Below, in pieces: positions 1 to 7,968 of a stretch of 29,867 bases of DNA. The stretch comes from Veillonellaceae bacterium UBA5809 (GTDB taxonomy: Bacteria > Bacillota > Negativicutes > Veillonellales > Dialisteraceae). Location of the stretch: contig DIDD01000034.1 in NCBI GenBank assembly GCA_002417965.1, forward strand, positions 1 to 29,867, written 5' to 3'. The notes under the pieces were generated by a model. The model was not told the origin of the DNA. It saw nothing but the letters and a program-made list of their open reading frames with translations, and searched no databases. Position 1 is the first letter of the stretch; every line of letters begins with the position of its first letter. The position numbers and the translations under genes were made by a program.

Positions 1-41
1 GAATATTCTGCACCTTCTTTTTATGAGAACCAGTCGAATGA

Positions 42-635
42 TTATTTGGAATAGAGTTCGACGATATAGGTTTCATTGACCTCGTCTTTGTAAGGAAGCT
101 CTTCCCGGAGGGGGAAGCGGGTCAGGACGGCTGTCCAGTTGTCAAAACTTTTTTCAATGTAAGGAAGATCAAAAGTTTTCAGTTCCTGGAATGCCTGCTT
201 GAACATATCATTGCTGCGGTATTCTTCCTTCAGGGAAATAACCTGTCCGGGACGTACAGGAAAAGAAGGAATATCAACGCGGTTGCCGTTTACAGTAATC
301 AGGCCATGATTGACCATCTGACGGGCCTGGCGGATGGAACGGGCAAATCCGGCACGGTATACCAGGTTGTCCAGGCGCGTTTCCAGAAGAAACAGCAGGT
401 TGGCGCCGGCAATGCCTTCCATTTTTCGGGCTTTATCATAATAGCGGTAGAACTGTCTTTCAAGAAGATTGTACATCGCTTTAACTTTTTGTTTTTCTGC
501 CAGCTGCTGTCCGTATTCTGACTGTTTTTTCTGACGGACATCAGACTGCTGCCGTTTTAACGCTTTCGAATGGCCGTAAATATTGATGCCAAAACGTCTG
601 CATGCCTTAAAACGGGGATTTCTGTTCGTTGCCAT
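42..635 (-). CDS. rpsD: 30S ribosomal protein S4
   Basis: Primary 16S rRNA-binding protein that nucleates assembly of the 30S body and often represses its own mRNA. The 197-residue product matches bacterial S4 end to end. It has an N-terminal RRFGINIYG segment, the SEYGQQLAEKQKVK helix, and a central S4 RNA-binding fold with RLDNLVYRAGFA, RQARQMVNHG and VNGNRVDIPS. The C-terminus is YIVELYSK. Only one cysteine lies near the N-terminus, so this is the zinc-free form. The ATG at 635 is chosen because GAGGTG lies 9 bases upstream; the in-frame GTG at 647 is part of that Shine-Dalgarno sequence. It is a single gene behind its own promoter, as in Bacillus. No terminator is visible in the 41 bases left of it. 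Confidence 0.97.
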   Translation of the reverse strand: MATNRNPRFKACRRFGINIYGHSKALKRQQSDVRQKKQSEYGQQLAEKQKVKAMYNLLERQFYRYYDKARKMEGIAGANLLFLLETRLDNLVYRAGFARSIRQARQMVNHGLITVNGNRVDIPSFPVRPGQVISLKEEYRSNDMFKQAFQELKTFDLPYIEKSFDNWTAVLTRFPLREELPYKDEVNETYIVELYSK

Positions 636-665
636 GTTATGGATCACCTCAATTTTTATTTGCTG

Positions 666-684
666 TATCGATTTTTTGTCGATA
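666..684 (-). promoter_or_regulatory. Small hairpin in the rpsD leader
   Basis: A perfect 6-base inverted repeat, TATCGA and TCGATA, flanks a 7-base A-rich loop (minus-strand sense) just downstream of the predicted start site. It is too small and lacks the U-run to be a terminator. It could be part of a translational control site for S4 or a 5' stabiliser; its role is inference. Confidence 0.4.
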
Positions 685-694
685 TTGCTTAATT

Positions 695-723
695 ATTTTA
701 TCAGATGATGGGATTTATGTCAA
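695..723 (-). promoter_or_regulatory. Sigma-A promoter of rpsD
   Basis: On the minus strand TTGACA (718-723) is followed after 17 bases by TAAAAT (695-700), preceded by TG. This is a near-consensus housekeeping promoter, as expected for a ribosomal protein gene. Transcription should start near 688, leaving a leader of about 50 bases. Confidence 0.85.
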
Positions 724-732
724 TGAGTGAAA

Positions 733-1500
733 TTATTCCCTTTCGAAGGATTTCATGCGCTTTTTCTGGTCGGGATCGGCGAAGCAAAGGCCAAAGGCCT
801 GTGATTCATGGTAAATAGCAGTATGTATATCAGCATCACGGCCCAGATTAATACTTTCTTTTGTAAAACGGACGGCAGTCTGACCATTGGATTTTATCTC
901 TTCAGCAGTTTTTAAAACAGACGGCATCAATTCATCCGGGGAACCAACTCTGTTTACCAGGCCGATCCGGAATGCTTCTTCTGCATGAATAAAACGGGCT
1001 GTATACATTAGTTCACGGGCAATCCCGGGGGCAACGGCCCGGGCCAGACGCTGTGTTCCGCCAAAACAGGGGTTAATGCCCCATTTCACTTCGGGCTGAC
1101 CAAAACAGGCATTTTCAGAGGCATATATAAAGTCGCAGGCCAGTGCCATTTCACATCCTCCGCCCAGTGCATATCCGTTGACGGCCGCAATTACCGGCTG
1201 GGGACAGGACTCGATAAGGCCGGCTACTTTTTCACCCAGTACGGCCCATTGCCGCCCTGATTCCACATCCATTTCCGACATTTCTTTGATATCGGCACCG
1301 GCAATAAATGCCTTGTTTCCCGCACCGGTCAAAATGATGACTTTCACTGTCTGATCTTCGTGAAATCCGGTAAAGCAGCACTGCAGTTCTTTCATTAAGG
1401 CCTGATTCAGGGCATTCATGGATGCAGGACGCTGGATGGTTACAACAGCAGTGCCGTTTTGATAAGTTACACTCAGGTTTTTCCATTTTTCATTGTTCAT
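733..1500 (-). CDS. Enoyl-CoA hydratase/crotonase family protein
   Basis: Crotonase-fold enzyme of 255 residues, the usual length for the family, probably hydrating a trans-2-enoyl-CoA in the cytoplasm. The first oxyanion-hole motif is AFIAGADIKEM (about residues 64-74). GGGCEMALACD carries Glu117 and FGQPEVKWGINP carries Glu137; these match the two catalytic glutamates of enoyl-CoA hydratase, so hydratase activity is more likely than the isomerase or decarboxylase variants. The ATG at 1500 has AGGAGG 10 bases upstream; the ATG three codons earlier lies almost on that site and is rejected. It lies downstream of the decarboxylase gene on the same strand, 175 bases apart. No thiolase, dehydrogenase or acyl-CoA dehydrogenase is adjacent, so the substrate is unknown. 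Confidence 0.9.
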   Translation of the reverse strand: MNNEKWKNLSVTYQNGTAVVTIQRPASMNALNQALMKELQCCFTGFHEDQTVKVIILTGAGNKAFIAGADIKEMSEMDVESGRQWAVLGEKVAGLIESCPQPVIAAVNGYALGGGCEMALACDFIYASENACFGQPEVKWGINPCFGGTQRLARAVAPGIARELMYTARFIHAEEAFRIGLVNRVGSPDELMPSVLKTAEEIKSNGQTAVRFTKESINLGRDADIHTAIYHESQAFGLCFADPDQKKRMKSFERE

Positions 1501-1628
1501 GGTTGACATTCCTCCTGTCATATCAGTAAAAGACATCCGGACTGCAGGTCATAAGATCCGGCATGTTTTAAAAGCGGTTTCTGCCTTCATGAAAGTATGG
1601 GCGGAGACCTGCTGGGCGATCTTCTCCC

Positions 1629-1634
1629 ATTATA
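1629..1634 (-). promoter_or_regulatory. Possible -10 element for the crotonase gene
   Basis: A perfect TATAAT (minus strand) lies about 130 bases upstream of the crotonase start, within the 175-base gap (1501-1675). No good -35 element stands 16-18 bases upstream. A 7-base inverted repeat, GCCATAC (1637-1643) and GTATGGC (1667-1673), lies between it and the end of the decarboxylase gene. The rest of the gap shows nothing I can name. Confidence 0.35.
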
Positions 1635-1675
1635 CAGCCATACGGAACTTCTTTCAGAAAATTTTGGTATGGCCG

Positions 1676-3796
1676 CTACCGCAGAACGGAAGGAAGATTC
1701 TCATCCTTGAGAACCCAGCCAAAGCATATGGTGCGGTTATCTTTTTTCATTGTATGAATGCCGTGGACCTCAGGACAGAGTCCGGGAAGTTCATTCATGC
1801 AGTCTTCCAGGGAGAGAAAGTAATCACGGGCGGTTTCTGTCCATCTTTCGCCAGGAACAATACAGAAAATGCCGGGAGGATAGGCAAGAGCTCCTTCCAG
1901 CGCAATACGTCCGGCAATCTGACTGATGGGGACTCTTTCCATATTTCCGCGGATAAATTCTTCATTGGCATCACGGGCATTCATGGCTGTTGCTGGGAAA
2001 AAGCGGCGTAGGAAAAGATGCTGCTGGATACGGTTTACAGAGCGTCTGCGGAAAAATTCATGTTGTTTCATGCAGAGGTCACGCAGTTTCATGCCGCTGT
2101 AGGTGCGGGGGTACAGCCGTACCAGCCAGGGAAGCACTTTTTCAATGGGAGGATTGGCATCCAAGGCTGTTTCAAAGTCTTCCAGATCCCTGACAAGACG
2201 TTCCATTTTATCGGGAGTATCTCCCGGCGTGACCAGAAACAGGATGGAGTAAAGATCACATTTCTCTGGGGTCATCTGCCTTTCCTGAAGGTATTTGGAC
2301 AGGATCATGGAGGGAACTCCAAAATCTTTGTATTCCCATGTGCCCAGATCAATTCCTGTTGTAAACAGAAGCAGCTTACAGGGATCCAGATAATATTGTT
2401 TTTCTGCGATTCCCTCAAATCCATGCCAGTTGCGTTCCGGGGAAATCTCAAAAAAACGGGCATCATTGGACATTTCAGTGGTATCGAATGATTCCCAGGG
2501 CTTTCCGTCAATGGTGGGGGGGACAAAAGGCCTGATGTACCGGCATCGCCGGAGAATTTCCTTCCGCACATCAATTACCATGCGGACTGTATTTTTCCAC
2601 ATGATTTTCCCCCGTTCTCCTTCGTGAAGTTTGGCATTCATTTCCAGAGAGGCAAAGAGGGGATAGCAGGGGGAGGTAGAGGCATTCATTAAGAACGCAT
2701 TATTAAATACGGCATGTCTTACGTATCTGGACTGCCCTTTTAAATTATAATCTTTTTTGTGGATTTGCGAGACCTGTGAGAAACCGGCCAACTGTTTGTG
2801 AACAGACTGGGTGACAAGAATTCCGGGATCTTTTTTGGTGAGTGACAGCAGAAGGGGGCTGGTGTCCCTGATCATGGGGATGAACTGTTCATAGCCGACC
2901 CATGCAGAGTCAAAAAGAATATAGTCGCACAGATGTCCAATCCGGCTTACAATATGACGGGCATTGGCCAAAATACCGTCATAAGTGCCAAGCTGGAGAC
3001 ATATGAGCCGGAAGGGACGTTCTTCATTTTCTCTCCCCGGTGCGGTTTCTGCAATTCTTGCACGGATATAATCTTCATCCAGGCAGTGATCCATGATTCC
3101 TCCGATAAATCCGTAAGGATTTCGGGTTGTTTCCAGATATATGGGGGTGGCGCCGGCCTGAATCAGAGCACCCTGGTGAACGGATTTGTGATTGTTGCGG
3201 TCAAAGAGAACAAGATCACCCGGGGACAGGAGGGCTGTACAGCAGATCTTATTGGAGGCAGAAGTTCCGTTCAGTACAAAATAGGTTTGGTCTGCATGAA
3301 AGACTTTGGCGGCGAACTGTTCTCCCTGAAGCGGATATCCCTCGTGTGTCAAAGGGTCGCCCATTTTGGTGTCGGAAGATGAAACATCTGATTTGAAGAT
3401 GTTGGGACCAAAAAAATCATAAAAGATACGTCCTCCGGGAGTCCGACGAAAAAATTGGCCGCCGTGATGCCCCGGTGTCGCCAGGGATGTCTGCTGTCCT
3501 CCGATATAATCCATCAGGGCAGATACAAAGGGCGGCAGAAGGGTTTTCTGATAAGCCTCGGATACCAGGTCTATATATCGGTATAAGTCTGACCGGTGCT
3601 GCTCAATGACGATCACAGGGAGCTTCAGTCCTGCTGCTTTTACAGTTTTGTTCCAAAAAGAGGACTGGGCTTCATCGGTAACAAGGGCAGCTACGTCCAT
3701 TAAGTTCACAGTTTCCGCTTCTAGAATGGAACGGTTCTGATAATCACTGAGAAAGGGAAACGCATTTTGTGATGCGGCAATAGGCAATGGTCTCAT
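1676..3796 (-). CDS. Ornithine decarboxylase (Orn/Lys/Arg decarboxylase family, PLP-dependent)
   Basis: Fold-type I PLP enzyme of 706 residues that most likely decarboxylates ornithine to putrescine in the cytoplasm. The family layout is visible: an N-terminal wing of about 100 residues, then TPGHHGG, LNGTSASNK (phosphate binding), DRNNHKS, LFDSAW with the PLP-pyridine Asp (about 296), and TQSVHKQLAGFSQ with the Schiff-base Lys (about 334). The C-terminal part has FRPFVPP-like, EGALAYPPGIFC and PGERWTETA motifs. From memory, the SVHKQ-AGFSQ-SQIHKKD stretch is closest to the Lactobacillus 30a and SpeF/SpeC ornithine decarboxylases rather than to CadA or AdiA; substrate is therefore inferred. 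ATG 3796 has AGGAGG 5 bases upstream; the ATG at 3817 has none. No antiporter gene (potE-like) is adjacent, which argues mildly against a pure acid-resistance role. Confidence 0.88.
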   Translation of the reverse strand: MRPLPIAASQNAFPFLSDYQNRSILEAETVNLMDVAALVTDEAQSSFWNKTVKAAGLKLPVIVIEQHRSDLYRYIDLVSEAYQKTLLPPFVSALMDYIGGQQTSLATPGHHGGQFFRRTPGGRIFYDFFGPNIFKSDVSSSDTKMGDPLTHEGYPLQGEQFAAKVFHADQTYFVLNGTSASNKICCTALLSPGDLVLFDRNNHKSVHQGALIQAGATPIYLETTRNPYGFIGGIMDHCLDEDYIRARIAETAPGRENEERPFRLICLQLGTYDGILANARHIVSRIGHLCDYILFDSAWVGYEQFIPMIRDTSPLLLSLTKKDPGILVTQSVHKQLAGFSQVSQIHKKDYNLKGQSRYVRHAVFNNAFLMNASTSPCYPLFASLEMNAKLHEGERGKIMWKNTVRMVIDVRKEILRRCRYIRPFVPPTIDGKPWESFDTTEMSNDARFFEISPERNWHGFEGIAEKQYYLDPCKLLLFTTGIDLGTWEYKDFGVPSMILSKYLQERQMTPEKCDLYSILFLVTPGDTPDKMERLVRDLEDFETALDANPPIEKVLPWLVRLYPRTYSGMKLRDLCMKQHEFFRRRSVNRIQQHLFLRRFFPATAMNARDANEEFIRGNMERVPISQIAGRIALEGALAYPPGIFCIVPGERWTETARDYFLSLEDCMNELPGLCPEVHGIHTMKKDNRTICFGWVLKDENLPSVLR

Positions 3797-3841
3797 ATCA
3801 GCCTCCTGTATTTTCATTTATTTTTATAATGGGCTTTAGTG

Positions 3842-3870
3842 TACTACGCTGTTTTTAAAAATGCAACAGG
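3842..3870 (-). promoter_or_regulatory. Possible promoter of the ornithine decarboxylase gene
   Basis: On the minus strand TTGCAT and TACACT are separated by 17 bases, about 45 bases upstream of the start codon. The match to consensus is partial (3 and 4 of 6). A further TATAAA lies closer to the gene without a clear -35. Coordinates are good to a base or two. Confidence 0.35.
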
Positions 3871-3917
3871 CGGAGCAGACTAAAAAATACCGGCCGGTAC
3901 AGACTGCAGGCGGGCGG

Positions 3918-3946
3918 TTGAGATTCTCTTCCCTATGTGATAAAAT
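3918..3946 (+). promoter_or_regulatory. Sigma-A promoter of the scpA-gpsA gene run
   Basis: TTGAGA (3918-3923), a 17-base spacer and TAAAAT (3941-3946), the latter preceded by TG. It closely resembles the rpsD promoter. Transcription should start near 3953, about 118 bases before scpA, so the transcript has a long leader containing the hairpin described at 4033-4055. The 3797-4070 intergenic stretch otherwise holds only the divergent decarboxylase promoter. Confidence 0.75.
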
Positions 3947-4032
3947 TAGGCAAATCAGAAATAGCCGTCTGCCCGTTGCCGGCCGGATTGAAAATCGATT
4001 TTATGACAGAGAGTACAGGGTATATCTCCAGG

Positions 4033-4055
4033 CGCGGCATGGCCGCGTTTTTTTT
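4033..4055 (+). terminator. Terminator-like hairpin in the scpA leader (possible attenuator)
   Basis: CGCGGC (4033-4038) and GCCGCG (4042-4047) form a perfect 6-bp GC-only stem with a 3-base ATG loop, followed at once by eight T residues (4048-4055). It ends 6 bases before the AGGAGG of scpA and lies downstream of the only promoter seen. The gene on the left is divergent, so this hairpin does not end an upstream coding transcript. It is best read as a leader attenuator, or the 3' end of a small leader RNA. Confidence 0.65.
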
Positions 4056-4070
4056 ATCCATAGGAGGACC

Positions 4071-4793
4071 ATGGACATTTTTGATGATACAGGAGATTAT
4101 GAAATTTCCCTTCCCGTTTTTGAGGGGCCGATGGATCTGCTTCTTCATCTGGTGGAAAAGAACAGAGTTGATATTCATGATATTCCTATTCATAAAATAA
4201 CGGATCAATATCTGGCGTACATGAATCAGGCGAGAAAGTTTGATCTGGCGCTGGGCAGCAGTTTTTTTCTTATGGCGGCGACACTGCTTTTGATCAAGTC
4301 CCGCATGCTGCTTCCGGTGAGATCTCAGGACAGCGGCGATGAATCAGAAGATCCGAGGCGGGAATTGTCGCGTTCTTTGGAGGAGTTCCGTGCAGTTAAA
4401 AAGATAAAATTAGAATTGGAAAAATTAATGGAAGCGGAGCGGCCTTACAGAAAACGTGAGCCCGGTGAGGTGAAGTCCGGGATCTTTGACAGGCCTATTT
4501 CAGCTGAACGGCTTATGGCGTTTTTCGGAGCTTTATGGAAAAAAGAAGGACGGGAACAAAAGGAACAAGTTTTTGAGGCAGAAGAAGTATCTCTGGAGGA
4601 CCGCCTGAAACTGCTCCGGTCCTGGCTGGGACAATGCAGAGAGGGAATCCTGCTGAAACAGTTTTTTCTCAGTCAGCATACACGGATGGAACTGGCGGTA
4701 TCATTGGTGGCAGTACTGGAGACTGTACGTACTGGTGAAGCAGTTCTGTATGAGTCAATGGAAGGACTTTCTATCAGGAGGGATTGTTTATGA
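4071..4793 (+). CDS. scpA: Segregation and condensation protein A (kleisin)
   Basis: Kleisin subunit of the SMC-ScpAB condensin, bridging the SMC heads and compacting and resolving replicated chromosomes on the nucleoid. The 240-residue product has the family signature FEGPMDLLLHLVEKNRVDI at residues 17-35. DQYLAYM and a long helix with LLIKSRMLLP follow, and a C-terminal winged-helix-like region completes it. The ATG at 4071 is preceded by AGGAGG with only a 3-base gap, shorter than usual, but no better start lies nearby. The open frame upstream is discounted because it runs through the promoter and leader hairpin. It overlaps scpB by ATGA, and the two proteins act in one complex. It is the first gene of the long plus-strand run. 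Confidence 0.95.
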   Translation: MDIFDDTGDYEISLPVFEGPMDLLLHLVEKNRVDIHDIPIHKITDQYLAYMNQARKFDLALGSSFFLMAATLLLIKSRMLLPVRSQDSGDESEDPRRELSRSLEEFRAVKKIKLELEKLMEAERPYRKREPGEVKSGIFDRPISAERLMAFFGALWKKEGREQKEQVFEAEEVSLEDRLKLLRSWLGQCREGILLKQFFLSQHTRMELAVSLVAVLETVRTGEAVLYESMEGLSIRRDCL

Positions 4794-5323
4794 GTCTGCC
4801 CCGTTTGGCAGCATCACTGGAGGCGCTTCTTTTTGTCAGGGGCAATCCTTTGACGCTGGAAGAACTGTCCGGGCTTTTAAAAACCGGAAGCGCGGAAGTA
4901 GAAGCGGCATTATCCGAACTGGAGAAAAAATACAGCAGCGAAAATTCAGGTATTACAGTGCACTGCAGCGGCGGTCGCTGGTGCCTGGCCACGAAGCCTG
5001 AATATGACGGATGGATTTCGTCGGTCCTGGGACGGTCGGCGCCGCTGTCCCCTGCCGCTTTGGAGACGCTGGCGGTTATTGCATGCAAGGAGCCGGTGAC
5101 CCGTTCGGAGATTGAACAGGTCAGGGGTGTTTCCGCGGACCGTGTACTTGCTTCCCTGATGGAGAAAGGCTTAATTGAAGAGCGGGGGCGGATGGATATA
5201 CCGGGGAAACCAATATTATATGGAACAACAGCTTTGTTTTTAAAGGATACAGGTCTTTCCAGTGTGGAAGAATTGAAAACACGCTGTATGAATGAGATAA
5301 CCAAGGAGGAAAGTTTATTTTGA
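4790..5323 (+). CDS. scpB: Segregation and condensation protein B
   Basis: Dimeric tandem winged-helix partner of ScpA in the SMC condensin. The 177-residue product begins LAASLEALLFVRGNPLTLEELS, typical of ScpB. The middle holds the highly conserved ALETLAVIACKEPVTRSEIEQVRGV segment (within residues 80-110), and then GRMDIPGKPILYGTT. The ATG at 4790 has AGGAGG 8 bases upstream and overlaps the scpA stop codon, implying coupled translation. A TTG two codons earlier sits too close to the Shine-Dalgarno sequence. Its stop overlaps the start of the next gene. Confidence 0.96.
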   Translation: MSLPRLAASLEALLFVRGNPLTLEELSGLLKTGSAEVEAALSELEKKYSSENSGITVHCSGGRWCLATKPEYDGWISSVLGRSAPLSPAALETLAVIACKEPVTRSEIEQVRGVSADRVLASLMEKGLIEERGRMDIPGKPILYGTTALFLKDTGLSSVEELKTRCMNEITKEESLF

Positions 5324-6045
5324 CAGAGCGTCTGCAGAAAATATTGAGCCGATGCGGAATCTGTTCACGCCGAAAGGCGGAGGAACTGATTTTGCAGGGA
5401 CGTGTGAAGGTGAACGGATCAGCGGAAAGGACACTGGGGAGTACGGCGGATCTGGAACGAGACCGCATTGAGGTTGACGGAAGACCTCTGCGGAGAGAAC
5501 GGAAAAGGTACTTTTTATTTTATAAACCGGACAGAGTTATTACCTCATCGGATGATCCGCAGGGACGGCGTACCGTGATGGACTTTTTCGGATCAGTCAG
5601 GGAACGTATTTTTCCGGTGGGACGTCTTGATTATCATACCGAAGGGCTTCTTCTCATGACTAATGACGGCAAACTTGATGAATGGCTGACTCATCCCAGG
5701 GGAGAAGTAAAGAAGGTTTATGAGGTGGAAGTCCGGGGACGTCTGTCAGAAAGACTGGCAGCTCAGATTGGGCGGGGTGTCAGGCTTGAGGATGGAAAAA
5801 CAGCGCCGTGCGGAGTTGAAGTTCTTGCATATGATGAAGCAAGAAACCGTACATTTTTAAGAATGACGCTCCATGAGGGCAAAAACAGGGAAATAAGAAG
5901 AATAATGGCTCACTTTCACTATCCGGTTTTTTCATTAAAACGGACGCAGTACAGTTTTTTGACGGCAGACAGGTTGAAAAAAGGAACATTCCGGGCGCTC
6001 ACATCCGAGGAGGTTAAGAAATTATATGCAAATCCGCAGGAATGA
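5320..6045 (+). CDS. rluB: Pseudouridine synthase, RsuA/RluB family
   Basis: Converts a specific uridine in rRNA to pseudouridine; the neighbourhood (scpA-scpB-rluB, common in Firmicutes) and sequence suggest the 23S rRNA enzyme RluB. The 241-residue protein has an N-terminal S4 RNA-binding domain (RLQKILSRCGICSRRKAEELI, then GRVKVNG). The catalytic motif is GRLDYHTEGLLLMTNDG with Asp104, followed by KVYEVEV and GKNREIRRIM. The start is TTG at 5320, which overlaps the scpB stop codon; AGGAGG lies 10 bases upstream and no ATG is available, so the TTG start is well supported. Site specificity cannot be read from sequence. Confidence 0.92.
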   Translation: MTERLQKILSRCGICSRRKAEELILQGRVKVNGSAERTLGSTADLERDRIEVDGRPLRRERKRYFLFYKPDRVITSSDDPQGRRTVMDFFGSVRERIFPVGRLDYHTEGLLLMTNDGKLDEWLTHPRGEVKKVYEVEVRGRLSERLAAQIGRGVRLEDGKTAPCGVEVLAYDEARNRTFLRMTLHEGKNREIRRIMAHFHYPVFSLKRTQYSFLTADRLKKGTFRALTSEEVKKLYANPQE

Positions 6046-7300
6046 TACATTAAAGCCCATTGCCGTTATTGGAGGCGGGGCTGCGGGGCTGCTGGCGGCT
6101 GTTACGGCTGCACAGGAGGGAAGAAAGGTTCTCTTGTTTGAAAAGATGGACCGCATAGGGCTGAAGATGGGAATCACGGGAAAAGGAAGATGCAATCTGA
6201 CCAATATATGCCCTATTGATGAATTTATCGGGAAGACACCTGGAAACGGACGGTTCCTGTACAGTGCTTATAAGCGGTTCGATAATCAGGATTTGATAGA
6301 GCTTTTGAACCAGTGGGGGATTGAGACTGTTTCGGAAAGAGGAGGACGGGTATTTCCCAAAAGTCAAAGTGCGCAGGAGGTCCGCCGGGTATTTTTAAAA
6401 AAACTGGAAGAGTATGGAGTCGGTCTGCATTTATCAGAACCGGTTGTTTCCATTCAGACCGGGCAGTCAGCTATTGATGCTGTTGTCACAGAAAAGCGGA
6501 AGTATCCGGTCAGTGCGTGCATTTTGGCGACAGGCGGCAAATCTTATCCGCGGACAGGATCCACGGGAGACGGATACCGTATGGCATTTCAGATGGGGCA
6601 TACGGTGACTCCCCTCAGGCCTTCCCTGATACCGCTTGTATGCAGAGAGGCCTATTGCAAAGAACTGCAGGGGCTGTCACTGAAAAATGTTCTTTTTTCT
6701 GTTTATTCGAATGACGGCGAAAAAGAGGAACGTTTCGGTGAAATGATTTTCACCCATTTTGGCGTATCCGGGCCAATTGTGCTGTCGCTCAGCGACCGTG
6801 TTTCGGCTTTTCTTGCAGCTGGTCATTCTGTCACGGCTTCTATTAACTTAAAGCCGGCCCTTCAGGAGGAAATACTGGATAAAAGAGTTCTTCGTGATCT
6901 GGCCAAATTTCACATGAAACAGATGGGGAATGCTCTTCAGGAACTGCTTCCCCACAGGCTGATCCAGGTTGTGTTGGACCTGGCGGATATTCCGCCGGAT
7001 TTTCCTGCTTCTGATTTGACAAAACAAAAAAGGAGCGATCTGGTTAGAATTATTCAGCATATGCCGCTTACGGTAACGGGAACCAGGCCTATTGAAGAAG
7101 CCATTGTGACAGCAGGCGGAGTCAGTGTTAATGAAATTAATTCATCTACTATGGAGTCAAAGTTAATTCGGGGATTGTATTTCGCCGGCGAAGTCATTGA
7201 TATTCATGCTTTTACCGGCGGATTCAATCTGCAGGCCGCATTTTCAACAGGATATACAGCGGCGGTTCATGCAGCGGAAGGGAATGGTGCAGATGCATAG
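6026..7300 (+). CDS. FAD-dependent flavoprotein, HI0933/YhiN family
   Basis: A 424-residue probable oxidoreductase with a dinucleotide-binding loop GGGAAG (16-21). It also has KMGITGKGRCNLTN, the ATGGKSYPRTGSTGDGY motif in mid-protein, and a C-terminal FAD-binding region with GGVSVNEI and GLYFAGEVIDIHAFTGGFNLQAAFSTG. The family is widespread; it is often labelled aminoacetone oxidase or BaiN-like, but its physiological substrate is not settled, so I give no symbol. The start at 6026 lies inside the end of the previous gene (20-base overlap), with AGGAGG 12 bases upstream, a long gap. It overlaps cmk at its 3' end. Confidence 0.88.
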   Translation: MQIRRNDTLKPIAVIGGGAAGLLAAVTAAQEGRKVLLFEKMDRIGLKMGITGKGRCNLTNICPIDEFIGKTPGNGRFLYSAYKRFDNQDLIELLNQWGIETVSERGGRVFPKSQSAQEVRRVFLKKLEEYGVGLHLSEPVVSIQTGQSAIDAVVTEKRKYPVSACILATGGKSYPRTGSTGDGYRMAFQMGHTVTPLRPSLIPLVCREAYCKELQGLSLKNVLFSVYSNDGEKEERFGEMIFTHFGVSGPIVLSLSDRVSAFLAAGHSVTASINLKPALQEEILDKRVLRDLAKFHMKQMGNALQELLPHRLIQVVLDLADIPPDFPASDLTKQKRSDLVRIIQHMPLTVTGTRPIEEAIVTAGGVSVNEINSSTMESKLIRGLYFAGEVIDIHAFTGGFNLQAAFSTGYTAAVHAAEGNGADA

Positions 7301-7967
7301 GCTCAGCGTCGCTATAGACGGACCGGCAGGTGCGGGGAAAAGCAGTGTGGCCCGCATGCTCGCGGCACAGCTCGGATATATTTATCTTGATACGGGGGCT
7401 ATGTATCGTGCGATCACTTATGAAGCATTGAGAAAAGGGTTGTCTGAAAAAGATCCCAAAGCTGTTTCAGAGATGGCAGAGCACATGAATATGAAAGTTG
7501 CAGAGGGCGCACAGGGAATGGAAATTTTTCTGGACGGGAATAATGTTACGCCTTTTTTGCGTACAGAGGAGGTTTCCCGTCATGTATCGCCTGTTTCTGC
7601 CATTCCCCGTGTCCGTGAAATATTGGTTGCTGTACAGAGAAAATTGTCTGAGGGTGGCGGCGTGGTTCTTGACGGACGGGATATAGGTACAGTGGTTCTT
7701 CCCGGCGCTGACGTAAAAGTTTTTTTGACAGCCTCAGCGGAAGAACGTGCCAAAAGACGGTTCAGGGAACTGAAAGGGACTCCTGAAGAGAGGCCCTTTT
7801 CTTCCATCTGTGACAATATCCGGCGCCGTGATGCCATTGATGCGGGACGGGCGGTCTCGCCGCTGCGGGCTGCAGCGGATGCGGTTCTCATTGACAACAG
7901 TTCCATGACACTGGAAGAAACTGCGGAGGCAATTGCTGTTTTGTGCAGGCGTGTACAGGAGGCGTAG
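7293..7967 (+). CDS. cmk: Cytidylate kinase
   Basis: Phosphorylates CMP and dCMP with ATP, recycling CMP from RNA turnover and phospholipid synthesis. The 224-residue product has the P-loop GPAGAGKSS (10-18), then YLDTGAMYRAIT, LDGRDIGTVVLP, and the lid region with AEERAKRRFREL. IRRRDAIDAGRAVSPL and VLIDNSSMTLEE follow. Length is normal. The ATG at 7293 has AAGGGA about 9 bases upstream and overlaps the flavoprotein stop; an ATG three codons upstream would put the Shine-Dalgarno sequence against the start. plsC follows after one base. The pair cmk-plsC ahead of ispH is a common Firmicute arrangement. Confidence 0.96.
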   Translation: MHRLSVAIDGPAGAGKSSVARMLAAQLGYIYLDTGAMYRAITYEALRKGLSEKDPKAVSEMAEHMNMKVAEGAQGMEIFLDGNNVTPFLRTEEVSRHVSPVSAIPRVREILVAVQRKLSEGGGVVLDGRDIGTVVLPGADVKVFLTASAEERAKRRFRELKGTPEERPFSSICDNIRRRDAIDAGRAVSPLRAAADAVLIDNSSMTLEETAEAIAVLCRRVQEA

Positions 7968-7968
7968 C

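Noticed and set aside
1493..2011. Plus-strand open frame of 172 codons opposite the decarboxylase end and the gap before crotonase
   Set aside because: It has no ribosome binding site or family resemblance and overlaps well-supported genes on the other strand.
3861..4070. In-frame open extension upstream of scpA, adding 70 residues
   Set aside because: It runs through the promoter and leader hairpin, has no ribosome binding site, and ScpA proteins begin close to the FEGPMDLLL motif.
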